Assembly: GCF_029892425.1 (NCBI RefSeq) | Contig: NZ_JARXWB010000019.1 | Span: 1 to 64,000, forward strand | DNA from: Bradyrhizobium sp. BR13661 | GTDB taxonomy: Bacteria; Pseudomonadota; Alphaproteobacteria; Rhizobiales; Xanthobacteraceae | DNA length: 64,000 nt | Direction of reading: 5' to 3' | In this document: positions 7,467-15,104 of the stretch, piece after piece | How the letters are laid out: every line of letters begins with the position of its first letter | How positions within the stretch are numbered: position 1 is the first letter of the stretch | Notes under the pieces: generated by a model | Told to the model about the DNA's origin: nothing | Databases searched by the model: none | The model's input: only the letters and a program-made list of their open reading frames with translations | Position numbers and translations under genes: made by a program

Positions 7467-7603
7467 CAGTACGCCTGACCTTCTGCTGACGACCCTGTCT
7501 CATCCGGGACCAACGCTTATGCGGCGGAATGGATAGAGGGCCAAGCCGGACTTGACTCTATGTTCTCTTTTTGTTCTTTTCGACCAAATCGCAGGTTTGG
7601 TCA

Positions 7604-7837
7604 ATGCCGACACTCGAATACATCCGCTCGGAGATCGAGCACATGCGCACGCAGATAAGCCGTCAGCGCAAAGAAATCCTCCAACTCCAGCGGGCGGGGT
7701 TAGGCACAGCCTCGGCTGAAGCTCTGCTTTCCCGCATGCAGGCGAAGGTGGACGAACTCGTTTCGAAGCGAGACGAGATGAAGAAGGCAGAACCGCGAGG
7801 GGCTAAGAAGCGCGTGCTGGGAGGACGGAAATGGTAG
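7604..7837 (+). CDS. Small coiled-coil protein, 77 aa
   Basis: The translation from ATG 7604 (MPTLEYIRSEIEHMRTQISRQRKEILQLQRAG) is a strong coiled-coil candidate with regular hydrophobic spacing over about 65 residues. A basic tail ends KKRVLGGRKW. The frame stays open back to 7571, but the shorter form has the better sequence start. It overlaps the next gene by seven bases. Such a protein could oligomerise or act as a scaffold, but no family is recognised. Confidence 0.6.
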   Translation: MPTLEYIRSEIEHMRTQISRQRKEILQLQRAGLGTASAEALLSRMQAKVDELVSKRDEMKKAEPRGAKKRVLGGRKW

Positions 7838-8064
7838 CTGAGCGGCCAAGGTATTTTTCCGACATGGAGAGCCCGCCGGAGTTTCTGAGAGCACTCGACC
7901 AAGCCCGGCGCCTTTCAACGCGAGAAGGTTGGTGCCGAGCGCACATCGAGGCCATCCAGGTCTCGATCGATCAATACGCGGAAGCGGCATTTGGTAACCG
8001 GGAATTCTTCCTCAACAAGCCGCACAGCATCGGGCCTAGCCGGAGCAAGAGTGACGTTCCGTGA
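7831..8064 (+). CDS. Conserved small protein, 77 aa
   Basis: The core (CRAHIEAIQVSIDQYAEAAFGNREFFLNKPHSIG) is a string I recall from many Bradyrhizobium small hypothetical proteins, so I regard the gene as real. It is soluble and mostly helical, with one cysteine. Translation starts within the last codons of the preceding coiled-coil gene, suggesting coupling. Repeat copy 3 follows about 45 bases after the stop and may serve as its terminator. Its function is unknown to me. Confidence 0.7.
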   Translation: MVAERPRYFSDMESPPEFLRALDQARRLSTREGWCRAHIEAIQVSIDQYAEAAFGNREFFLNKPHSIGPSRSKSDVP

Positions 8065-8109
8065 AGCGTCACACCACCGGAACAGATTCGGTTTTTCCTC
8101 AGAAAGAAG

Positions 8110-8196
8110 TTGACCCGTCGGGCAAAACACTGGCAGAGTGGCATCATCGAAAAGTTTGGTTCAGCCCGCGCGGAGTGATCGGTGACGGGCATTTTG
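8110..8196 (+). repeat. Dispersed hairpin repeat, copy 3 (degenerate)
   Basis: TTGACC at 8110-8115, an 18-base spacer and a poor -10 (CAGAGT, 8134-8139). The hairpin has shrunk to GCCCG/CGGGC (8164-8190), followed by ATTTTG. It keeps the core GTCGGGCAAAACACTGG and GGCATCATCGAAAAG. This looks like the most decayed copy. Confidence 0.65.
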
Positions 8197-8341
8197 TTAT
8201 GGTGAAATTTGATGGGTTTCGCTTCGCTCAACCGATCCTACGAGCTGACGACTACTTGTCGAGCGTGAGAAAAACAATTAAAGGTAGATAATTATGTGAA
8301 GTACATTGGTCTCGGCGCCTAGCCAATATTTGGAGGCGGCA

Positions 8342-8878
8342 ATGTTTCACCTTGAGCCTATATCTACGACTAACATCATTAGCTTAGTCCAGCTTTGTGC
8401 CGTTATCGCAGGCTTCTATTTCTCTTGGAAATCGCTCGAAGCCTCGAGGACGAGTATCGGATTGGCGACAAACAGCCTGGCTGTGGCGGGTAACAATCTT
8501 GAGCTAGCCACCAAGAGCCTCGGCGTGGCGGGCGACAATCTTGGGCTCGCAACGCGGAACGCGCAGGTACAGCTTTATAACAATCTGCTTACGCAGGGTC
8601 GTGACCTGCAACTCAGGTTTATGGGAGAGTTCATGAAGGGCGACGATGCCCAGACTGACAGAACGAAGTTCTTCATGGGCATTGTTATCGCGTATTACGC
8701 AAGCTGTTTCGAGTTGAGGAATATCCTCGACCTGCCTCCGAACGCAAAAAAGTTGTTGGAGAATGACGTCAAGGAATCGATGCGTCAGGCGCCTTTTAAG
8801 GAGCGATTTGAAGAATTGAGGGATTTGCATAGCAAGGAATTTGGACAGTTCGTTGATGGACTGAGAGGCGTTCAATGA
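8342..8878 (+). CDS. Membrane-anchored protein with internal repeats, 178 aa
   Basis: The chosen ATG follows a GGAGG site. An N-terminal membrane segment (IISLVQLCAVIAGFYFSW, about residues 10-27) is followed by short near-identical repeats, LATNSLAVAGNNL, LATKSLGVAGDNL and LATRNAQVQL (about 38-75), likely to form an amphipathic coiled stalk. The C-terminal part is a soluble helical domain. The stop overlaps the next start (ATGA), giving a coupled two-gene unit. GC content is lower than the chromosome. Membrane anchor plus stalk plus a small partner is an architecture seen in several anti-phage and toxin systems, but no such function is shown. Confidence 0.65.
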   Translation: MFHLEPISTTNIISLVQLCAVIAGFYFSWKSLEASRTSIGLATNSLAVAGNNLELATKSLGVAGDNLGLATRNAQVQLYNNLLTQGRDLQLRFMGEFMKGDDAQTDRTKFFMGIVIAYYASCFELRNILDLPPNAKKLLENDVKESMRQAPFKERFEELRDLHSKEFGQFVDGLRGVQ

Positions 8879-9414
8879 CCTTCTTTGCAAACGCGGGCGT
8901 TAAGTGGCCCAAAGTGCAAACGGAACTCCGGAAAGCGGGTACGAGTGCCATGTCCGGAGGTGCAGAACTCTGGCGGCTCTTCTCCGAGATAGAGGCCTGG
9001 GAGTCGGATCATCGTGCTGGCTCTGGAGAAGATGGGGAAACTAAGAGGAAATGCGTAAACGCGCTGCGAGAAGCGGCAGACAGATACGAGGAGAGCCTGA
9101 GATATATCGACCGCGAATTGACTGGCCCGTTAAGTTCGAGTGAGATTGACTTGGTCGCGCCGCCCTTTCCTTATTTCATTAATCAATTGGACCCCGATCC
9201 ACTTCGTAGGACGAACTTCGAGGTGAGTGAGATCTATGTCCAACTCATTGGAAGACTTAGAGAGCTTGCGTCGGAGATCAATGCTCTTGACCTTGGTCGC
9301 GATCGGCGTGATCTCGCTTCTGAGGTGTTTGGAGCCATGCGCGCATGGGAGTTGATCTCGTGGCTTGCGCGACTGATCGCTGTACTAAATCTACGCAAAG
9401 AATCGGCGCGTTGA
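8875..9414 (+). CDS. Unknown helical protein, partner of the membrane gene
   Basis: 179 residues with no signal peptide. It is helix-rich and acidic, with a long central segment ALREAADRYEESLRYIDREL and a moderately hydrophobic C-terminus (AWELISWLARLIAVLNL) that could pack on a membrane or a partner. It is coupled to the upstream membrane-anchored gene by a four-base overlap, so the two products probably work together. Repeat copy 4 begins 19 bases after the stop and would act as terminator. The family is not recognised. Confidence 0.65.
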   Translation: MTFFANAGVKWPKVQTELRKAGTSAMSGGAELWRLFSEIEAWESDHRAGSGEDGETKRKCVNALREAADRYEESLRYIDRELTGPLSSSEIDLVAPPFPYFINQLDPDPLRRTNFEVSEIYVQLIGRLRELASEINALDLGRDRRDLASEVFGAMRAWELISWLARLIAVLNLRKESAR

Positions 9415-9432
9415 CCCGGGCCGACATGGCGT

Positions 9433-9523
9433 TTGACACGTCGGGCAAAACACTGGCAAAATGGCATCATCGAAAGAGTTCAGTTCAGCCCGCGCGGAGC
9501 AATCCGCCGCGGGCTTTCCTTTT
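9433..9523 (+). repeat. Dispersed hairpin repeat, copy 4 (candidate small RNA)
   Basis: Perfect -35 TTGACA (9433-9438), an 18-base spacer and CAAAAT (9457-9462). The hairpin at 9487-9515 has eight-base arms AGCCCGCG and CGCGGGCT plus an inner CGGA/TCCG pair, followed by TTCCTTTT. It is one of the two best-preserved copies. It lies between the two-gene membrane cassette and the first terminase-small-like gene. Confidence 0.75.
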
Positions 9524-9560
9524 CCGGAGATGCAATTGTCTATCTGAGGAAGATTCTAGA

Positions 9561-9920
9561 ATGACCAGGATTAGGAGACGGGCGCCTGTATATCAGCACG
9601 TCGCTCAGCCAATCACCAATGAAGACTACATGGCTCCAACGTTGGCGGACATCCAGGCGTTGGCGCGGAGCAGGACCGAGACGGCAATCCATGTGCTATC
9701 TTCTATCATGATAAGAGAGACCGCAAACCCGTTTGCGCGTGTGGCCGCTGCAAAGGAACTGCTCGATCGGGGTTGGGGAAAGCCGGCCCAACCGTTGGCT
9801 AACGACCAAGGCCCACTGCAATTGCTGACGCGGATCGAACGCGTGATCGTGCATCCGGATAATCCGTCGCCACTCGTCAATCGAATTGAGACGTCATTAT
9901 CCCGAGAGGAACAGCGATGA
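9561..9920 (+). CDS. Terminase-small-subunit-like protein (paralogue 1)
   Basis: 119 residues from ATG 9561. The core TLADIQALARSRTETAIHVLSSIM, then FARVAAAKELLDRGWGKPAQ and LTRIERVIVHP, closely parallels the protein at 10558-10881, so the two are paralogues. In phages this helical DNA-binding protein precedes the terminase large subunit and takes part in recognising packaging sites. Here the large subunit lies next to the other paralogue. The sequence is more diverged and less GC-rich than its sister, suggesting a separate origin. The function is inferred only from its sister's position. Confidence 0.6.
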   Translation: MTRIRRRAPVYQHVAQPITNEDYMAPTLADIQALARSRTETAIHVLSSIMIRETANPFARVAAAKELLDRGWGKPAQPLANDQGPLQLLTRIERVIVHPDNPSPLVNRIETSLSREEQR

Positions 9921-10132
9921 GCGAGAGAACGCGAGGGATCCCTGTGGGGCCTACGAGCATTGCGCCGGCAAGCCAAACGTCTCAGTCAACCGGTTGGCCC
10001 AAGTGGATGCAAGACGCGTTTGCATATGAGCCGGGGGCGAAGAGCGTGGAGAAGGTCGGTCGAGTTGATCAGCCGACGCACGGCGCTTCCAAGGACGTTC
10101 GGATACTCACGCGAGTATCTCCGCGTCCCTGA
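9917..10132 (+). CDS. Possible small protein, 71 aa
   Basis: The frame starts with an ATG overlapping the previous stop by four bases. It gives a polar, proline/serine-rich product with one aromatic segment (GWPKWMQDAFAYEPG). The overlap favours a real coupled gene. The low-complexity composition and the end shortly before repeat copy 5 leave room for a chance frame. No domain is recognised. Confidence 0.35.
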   Translation: MSERTRGIPVGPTSIAPASQTSQSTGWPKWMQDAFAYEPGAKSVEKVGRVDQPTHGASKDVRILTRVSPRP

Positions 10133-10152
10133 CTTCAGCAGCCGGTGTTCGT

Positions 10153-10240
10153 TTGACACGTCGGGCAAAACACCGGCATAATGGCATCATCGAAACGAGT
10201 ATGTCGGGCCCGCGCGGAAACATCCGCTGCGGGCTTTTTC
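10153..10240 (+). repeat. Dispersed hairpin repeat, copy 5 (best-preserved)
   Basis: TTGACA (10153-10158), an 18-base spacer and CATAAT (10177-10182) form a near-consensus sigma70 promoter. The hairpin has arms GCCCGC (10208-10213) and GCGGGC (10229-10234), with an inner GCGGA/TCCGC pair, and is followed directly by five T residues (10235-10239). A transcript starting near 10189 and ending near 10240 would be about 50 bases. Confidence 0.78.
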
Positions 10241-10489
10241 GTTTCGATTTCAGGAATCGGACGGCGTCCCGCGCATCGCGGCCTCGCCCTCGTTGAAACG
10301 CGTTCATGGAGCGCCGATCAGCGCGCCGCCGTCCGAACCAGCTTTATTGGCCGTGCACGCGCGAACGTGCCGGCCCGCGGCGCGAGCCTTTGCTTGCGCC
10401 GCCGCGGTCCCCGGAGGGGATAAGGTTCGCGCCGAAACGATCGCGTGTCATGCCGCGATCTGCCGCACTGTTATTTCTTTGGAGAAACG
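10241..10489. other. Intergenic stretch with no gene seen
   Basis: I see no convincing coding frame on either strand between repeat copy 5 and the 23-codon membrane peptide. The stretch is GC-rich with several CGCG runs. The ribosome binding site GGAG for the next gene is at 10481-10484. Confidence 0.4.
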
Positions 10490-10561
10490 ATGACGGTCTA
10501 TCTGATATCGCTCGCGCTCGCGGGCCTGGTCGCAATTGTGGTGTGGGAGATTTTTGCATGA
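10490..10561 (+). CDS. Single-span membrane micropeptide, 23 aa
   Basis: A 23-codon frame with ATG behind TTTGGAGAAACG. It encodes one hydrophobic helix (VYLISLALAGLVAIVVWEIF) and little else. Its stop overlaps the ATG of the following terminase-small-like gene (ATGA), so translation is probably coupled. Short hydrophobic peptides at this position in prophages can be holin-like or leader peptides. The size, good ribosome binding site and exact overlap argue that it is real, but there is no homology evidence. Confidence 0.5.
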   Translation: MTVYLISLALAGLVAIVVWEIFA

Positions 10562-10881
10562 GTGATGGTTTTATCAAGATCGATATGTCGGACTTCGACC
10601 CGCCCGTTCCGAAGAGGACGTCGAAGGCGCGCACGTTGACCGAGATACGGTCGGTCGCGCGCGGCCATACCAGGACCGCCATCAATGTTCTCGTCGGCGT
10701 CATGCGCAGCAGCGAGGCGACGCCGGCCGCGCGCGTCTCGGCCGCCAATGCGATCCTCGATCGCGGCTGGGGCAGGGCGGCGCAACAGGCCGAGAACGGT
10801 GAAGACGAGGCGCTGGAATTGATCCACCGGATCGAACGCATCGTCGTGCATCCCGGAAAGTCCAGCGGCGGGGGATCCTAG
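10558..10881 (+). CDS. Terminase-small-subunit-like protein (paralogue 2)
   Basis: 107 residues from the ATG that overlaps the micropeptide stop. The core LTEIRSVARGHTRTAINVLVGVMR, ARVSAANAILDRGWGRAAQ and LIHRIERIVVHPG matches the gene at 9561-9920. It lies 28 bases upstream of the terminase large subunit, the normal place for a small subunit in tailed-phage packaging modules. It is GC-rich like the chromosome. With the large subunit truncated, the module is a prophage remnant and this protein probably no longer packages DNA. Confidence 0.7.
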   Translation: MSDGFIKIDMSDFDPPVPKRTSKARTLTEIRSVARGHTRTAINVLVGVMRSSEATPAARVSAANAILDRGWGRAAQQAENGEDEALELIHRIERIVVHPGKSSGGGS

Positions 10882-10909
10882 CGTCCTCGCTGGAGAAGAG
10901 GCGCTTGCC

Positions 10910-11872
10910 ATGTCGACCTTGAAAATTCCAACCGCAAAAATCTTCGAGCCGCTGCTGAAACCCGCCCGCTACAAGGGCGTTTACGGCGGACGCGGCTCGG
11001 GCAAATCGCATTTCTTCGGCGAGCTGCTGGTCGAGAGCTGCCAGGCCGAGCGCGGCACGCTCGCGGTCTGCATCCGCGAGGCGCAGCGGACGCTGGCGCA
11101 ATCGTCGAAGCGGCTGATCGAAGGCAAGATCGCGAGCCTCAAGCTCGGGCACGGTTTTAAAATCTTCAGTGACAAGATCGAGACGCCCGGCGACGGGCTG
11201 ATCATCTTTCGCGGACTTCAGGATCACACGGCCGACTCGATCAAATCACTGGAGGGATTCCGCATCGCCTGGATCGACGAAGCGCAGTCACTGAGCGCGC
11301 GCAGCCTCGCGCTGCTGCGGCCGACCATTCGCGCCAAGGACTCCGAGCTGTGGGCGAGCTGGAATCCGCGCCGCAAGAGCGATGCGATCGACGATTTTCT
11401 GCGCACGCGCCAGCCTGATGGCGCGCTGGTGGTGAAAGCCAACTGGCGCGACAATCCCTGGTTTCCCGATGTGCTCGAGGAGGAGCGGCTGCTCGACCAG
11501 AAGCTCTATCCGGAGCGCTACGACCACATCTGGGAAGGCGACTATGCGCGCGCCTTCGAGGGCGCCTATTTTGCTTCGCTGCTGTCGGAGGCGCGAGCTG
11601 CGGGGCGGATCGGGAAGGTGGCCGCCGATCCCTTGCTACGCTTGCGCGTCTTCATCGACATCGGCGGCGCCGGCGCTGCGGCGGATGCTTTCACCATGTG
11701 GGTGGTTCAGTGGGTGGGACACGAAATGAGGGCGGACTTTCAGCACCTGCGGCGCTGGCGAAAGAGCGTGGAGCAGGCGCAGAGCTACACCTTCAAGGCT
11801 GTGATTACGGTGATCGCCACCGGCCTGATGGGTGCTGTCTGGCTTGGCGTGAAGGTCGTGCTGGGCAAGTGA
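10910..11872 (+). pseudogene. Truncated PBSX-type terminase large subunit with foreign membrane tail
   Basis: The ATPase half is intact. The Walker A motif GGRGSGKS lies at residues 26-33 and the Walker B IAWIDE at 119-124. An ELWASWNPRR segment at 146-155 follows. The nuclease domain begins (LRVFIDIGGAGAAADAFTMW, with Asp250) but stops making sense near residue 270. The last 50 residues are a basic helix (HLRRWRKSVEQAQSYTFKA) and a membrane span (VITVIATGLMGAVWLGVKV) unlike any terminase. Normal family members exceed 400 residues. A deletion has probably joined the ATPase to the end of another phage gene, perhaps a holin-like one. Packaging activity is unlikely. Confidence 0.8.
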
Positions 11873-11939
11873 GTCTTTCCCGGCGGTGACATCGCCGAGA
11901 GGTCGATCGAGGTCATCGCATCGTTCCTAGGGGCATGCC

Positions 11940-12368
11940 ATGTACAGAATTCGTATGGTCGACGCGTCAGATGATGAGATCGCCGATACCTTGGCCGATC
12001 TGCATCGGCTGACCTTCTGCGATGCTGCGGCCATGCCGCCGTTCGAGAAGGGAACGTGGTGGCTCGCTTACCGCGGCGACGATGCCGTTGCATTCGCGGG
12101 CGTCGTGCCGTCCACCCATTCGCGGAATTGCGGCTACTTCTCCAGGGTCGGCGTCTTGCAGCGCCATTGGGGCCACGGGCTTCAGCTCAGATTGATGCGG
12201 GCTGCCGAAGCGCAGGGACGTCGTGTCGGATGGACCGGCATCGTCTCCGATACGACGGATAATCTTGCCTCAGCGAATAACTTTATCAAGGCTGGCTATC
12301 AGCTCTTCAAGCCCGAGGTCCCCTGGGCCTGGTCGCACACGCTCTACTGGCGAAGGTCGCTTCGCTGA
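11940..12368 (+). CDS. GNAT-family N-acetyltransferase
   Basis: 142 residues, one GNAT domain. The acetyl-CoA binding region appears as VGVLQRHWGHGLQLRLMRAAEAQG, where the RHWGHGL loop stands in for the usual RxxGxG/A motif. The C-terminal NNFIKAGYQLFKP corresponds to the usual NxxxYxxxGF segment. The substrate is unknown. It lies 67 bases after the broken terminase, so it may belong to the prophage remnant; small GNAT genes do occur in prophages. The start MYRIRMVDAS is supported by the standard beginning of the fold. Confidence 0.75.
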   Translation: MYRIRMVDASDDEIADTLADLHRLTFCDAAAMPPFEKGTWWLAYRGDDAVAFAGVVPSTHSRNCGYFSRVGVLQRHWGHGLQLRLMRAAEAQGRRVGWTGIVSDTTDNLASANNFIKAGYQLFKPEVPWAWSHTLYWRRSLR

Positions 12369-12538
12369 ACAGGGTTTCCCGTGAAGCGGAACGTCCATTT
12401 GAGGCTTCACCCCTGCCGGGCTCATTTTACGTATTGAAGCGTTGCCGCTGAAGCACTTGCGAAGCAGGCCGAGCCGGGCTTTAAGTTCGCCTGCTGGAAA
12501 TTCGGCGAGCACAAGCCGATGCAAGGGGAGCCCCAGGG

Positions 12539-13807
12539 ATGTCCACCAAGCCTCAATTGCCGGAGCGTTCGTCGCGGGCGGCAGGAGGGCCAACCGCACT
12601 CGATGGGTTATTGGTCGTCGATTTCACCCGCGTGGTCGCGGGTCCGGCCTGTACACAGACGCTGGCTGATTTCGGTGCGCGCGTCATCAAGATCGAAAAT
12701 CCCGATGGTGGCGACGACACGCGCGGGTACGAGCATGCCGAAATCGGCGGCGAAAGTGCGGCCTATCTGAGCTTGAACCGCAACAAGATCGGCATCGCGC
12801 TCGATCTTGCAGTTCCGGAGGCGCGCGAAATTGCGCTGGATCTGATCCGCAAGGCGGATGTGGTCGTCGAGAATTTTTCCAGCGGCGTGATGAAGAAATT
12901 TGGTCTGGACTATGAGGCCGTCGCTCCGCTCAACCCGCGGCTGGTCTATTGCTCGATCTCCGCCTACGGACGTACCGGACCGTTCGCCTCGCGTCCTGGC
13001 TTCGACCCGATCACGCAAGCCGAGAGTGGCTTCATGTCACTCAACGGGTTTGCCGACGGCCCCGCGGTTCGTACTGGCCCGCCGATCGTCGACATGGCGA
13101 CGGGGATGTCGGCCTGCAATGCGATCCTTCTCGCGCTATTGGCGCGGGATCGGCTCGGCCGTGGCCAGCATGTCGAGGTCGCCCTGTTCGACGTCGCCAT
13201 GGGAATGACCGGCTTCTATGGCATGGCCTATTTGATCAGCGGCCAGAATCCCGGGCGATTTGGCAACTCGCCGAGCGGGTCGCCCACCGTAGGTGTTTAC
13301 GAGGCATCCGATGGCCCGCTTTACATGGCTTGCGCGAATGACCGACTGTATCGACGGCTGGTCGTCCAGGTGCTGAATCGTCCGGATCTCATCAACGCGC
13401 CCCAGTTCGCGACGCGAAAGGCGCGGTCCGAGAACAAGGAACTCCTGCGTGCGGCCATTGCGGAGGTGTTCGCGAGCGACACGCTCGAGAATTGGATGGC
13501 GAAGATGAAGTTGGCCAACATCCCGGTCGGCTATCTCCGGACGGTCGAGGAGGGGTTCAATGCACCCGAAGCGCGGGATCGGGCGCGCCTGAGCCGGATC
13601 CCGCATCGCACGGCGGAGTGGGTACCGAACATCGAGCCGCCGATCAGCATGAGCCTAACGGCGGCCATCGACCCGGTGGCGGCACCATTGCTGGGCGAGC
13701 ATACGGAAGGCGTCCTGCGCGAGACGCTCGGTTACGATGAAAGCCGGATTGCGGCCTTGGCCGATAAAGGGGCGTTCGGGCTGCGCAAGGCCGCGACCTC
13801 GGACTGA
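12539..13807 (+). CDS. CaiB/BaiF-family (class III) CoA-transferase
   Basis: 422 residues, the usual length. The N-terminal region LDGLLVVDFTRVVAGPACTQTLADFGARVIKIE is the family signature. Asp185 in PPIVDMATG is the expected catalytic aspartate that forms the acyl-anhydride. Members move CoA between carboxylic acids, often to activate a catabolic substrate without ATP. It opens a same-strand run with a flavin monooxygenase and flavin reductase, so it probably activates or recycles an acid in that pathway. The start is preceded by AGGGGAG and a GGGA closer to the ATG. The substrate cannot be read from the sequence. Confidence 0.9.
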   Translation: MSTKPQLPERSSRAAGGPTALDGLLVVDFTRVVAGPACTQTLADFGARVIKIENPDGGDDTRGYEHAEIGGESAAYLSLNRNKIGIALDLAVPEAREIALDLIRKADVVVENFSSGVMKKFGLDYEAVAPLNPRLVYCSISAYGRTGPFASRPGFDPITQAESGFMSLNGFADGPAVRTGPPIVDMATGMSACNAILLALLARDRLGRGQHVEVALFDVAMGMTGFYGMAYLISGQNPGRFGNSPSGSPTVGVYEASDGPLYMACANDRLYRRLVVQVLNRPDLINAPQFATRKARSENKELLRAAIAEVFASDTLENWMAKMKLANIPVGYLRTVEEGFNAPEARDRARLSRIPHRTAEWVPNIEPPISMSLTAAIDPVAAPLLGEHTEGVLRETLGYDESRIAALADKGAFGLRKAATSD

Positions 13808-13871
13808 GGGCGGCGGCAGCTTGATTTGGCAGGGTTCCCGCCGCATAAATATGTGAGAGCGAGGGACAGGA

Positions 13872-15095
13872 ATGGCGCCTGGTCAAGAGCCGAGTATGGG
13901 GCAGTCGGCAGGCTCCGGCGAACGAGCCTATGCGACGATGATTGCCAAGGCCCGGTCGCTTGTGCCGCAACTACGGGAGCGCGCGGCGCGCACTGAGGAG
14001 CTCCGGCACCTGCCGCCGGAGACGGAGCGTGATCTGCACGATGCCGGCCTGTTCCGCATGCTTCAGCCGAAGCGCGTTGGCGGCGCCGAGCTCGACTATG
14101 TGGCCCTGATCGATTGTGCCGAGTTGATCAGCCGGGCCGACGCATCGGTGGCCTGGAATCTTGCTAATCTGGCAAGCCATCACTGGATGCTCGGCATGTT
14201 CGCGCAGCGCGCACAGGATCTGGTCTGGGGCACGGACCCGGATGTGCTGATCGCGTCATCGTTTATCTTTCCCGCCGGCCGCGCCAGCAGGGTTGAGGGC
14301 GGTTACCGGTTACGCGGCAGTTGGCCATTCTCGTCGGGCGTCGGCTCCTGCGCCTGGAACATGCTCGCAAGCGTCGTCTCATCGGACGATGAAGCCGACG
14401 GCATCGAGTATCGCATCTTTCTGCTGCCCAGGGCCGACTACAAGATCCTCGATACCTGGAACGTCGCGGGACTACGCGGCACAGGGTCATCGGACGTCGA
14501 AGTCAGGGACGCCTTTGTCCCCGAGCACTTGACGGTCGCCGTGGGTGACCTTGCAGGGGGCGCAACGCCAGGCAGCAAGGTGAATCCCAATCCTCTCTAT
14601 GCGCTGCCGGTGTTCTCGTTGTTTCCTTACGTTCTCTCCGGCGTCGCGCTGGGGAATGCGCAGGCCTGCCTGGATGATTATACGGAAGTCGCGCGTCACC
14701 GTATCTCGACCTACAACCGCGCCAAGCTGAGCGACTTCCAGAGCACGCAGATCAAAATCGCGGAAGCCTCCGCCAAGATCGATGCTGCGCGCCTCGTCAT
14801 GCGCGCGGCCTGTACCGAGGCGATGCAGGATGCGCGACGCAACTACTCGCCCGACATGACGACCAAGACCAGATATCGGCGCGATGGTGCCTTCTCGGTC
14901 AATTTGTGCACTGACGCCGTTTCGATGCTGTTTGCGGCGAGCGGGGCGCGCGGATTGTTCACGACGGGCGTGCTACAGCGGCAGTTCCGCGATGCGCATG
15001 CGATCAATTCCCACCTCGCGTTTAATTTTGATGCGGCCGGAACGAACTATGGACGCGTGGCACTCGGACTGCCGTCCGAGAATCTCACCTTGTGA
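13872..15095 (+). CDS. Group D flavin-dependent monooxygenase (acyl-CoA dehydrogenase fold)
   Basis: 407 residues with the acyl-CoA dehydrogenase fold. It lacks the usual dehydrogenase active-site pattern and resembles the HsaA / 4-hydroxyphenylacetate C2 / IacA oxygenases, which use free reduced flavin. Typical segments are LPPETERDLHDAGLFRML near the N-terminus, GSWPFSSGVGSCAW in the middle and DAHAINSHLAFNFDAAGTNYG at the end. A flavin reductase gene starts ten bases after its stop, the standard partner. It probably hydroxylates an aromatic or heteroaromatic ring in the cytoplasm. The exact substrate is unknown. Confidence 0.85.
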   Translation: MAPGQEPSMGQSAGSGERAYATMIAKARSLVPQLRERAARTEELRHLPPETERDLHDAGLFRMLQPKRVGGAELDYVALIDCAELISRADASVAWNLANLASHHWMLGMFAQRAQDLVWGTDPDVLIASSFIFPAGRASRVEGGYRLRGSWPFSSGVGSCAWNMLASVVSSDDEADGIEYRIFLLPRADYKILDTWNVAGLRGTGSSDVEVRDAFVPEHLTVAVGDLAGGATPGSKVNPNPLYALPVFSLFPYVLSGVALGNAQACLDDYTEVARHRISTYNRAKLSDFQSTQIKIAEASAKIDAARLVMRAACTEAMQDARRNYSPDMTTKTRYRRDGAFSVNLCTDAVSMLFAASGARGLFTTGVLQRQFRDAHAINSHLAFNFDAAGTNYGRVALGLPSENLTL

Positions 15096-15104
15096 GGCCG
15101 GCCG

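Noticed and set aside
670-10240. Short protein frames through the dispersed repeat (for example the stretch reading FDTSGKT, or CFARRVK on the other strand)
   Set aside because: Five copies give similar peptides only because the DNA is repeated. Frames start and end at different places, and the hairpin structure explains the conservation better.
12430-12545. Protein-like fragment (LAKQAEPGFKFACWKFGEH) just before the CoA-transferase
   Set aside because: It has no start codon in a sensible place and runs into the CoA-transferase in another frame; at most it is the decayed end of an old gene.
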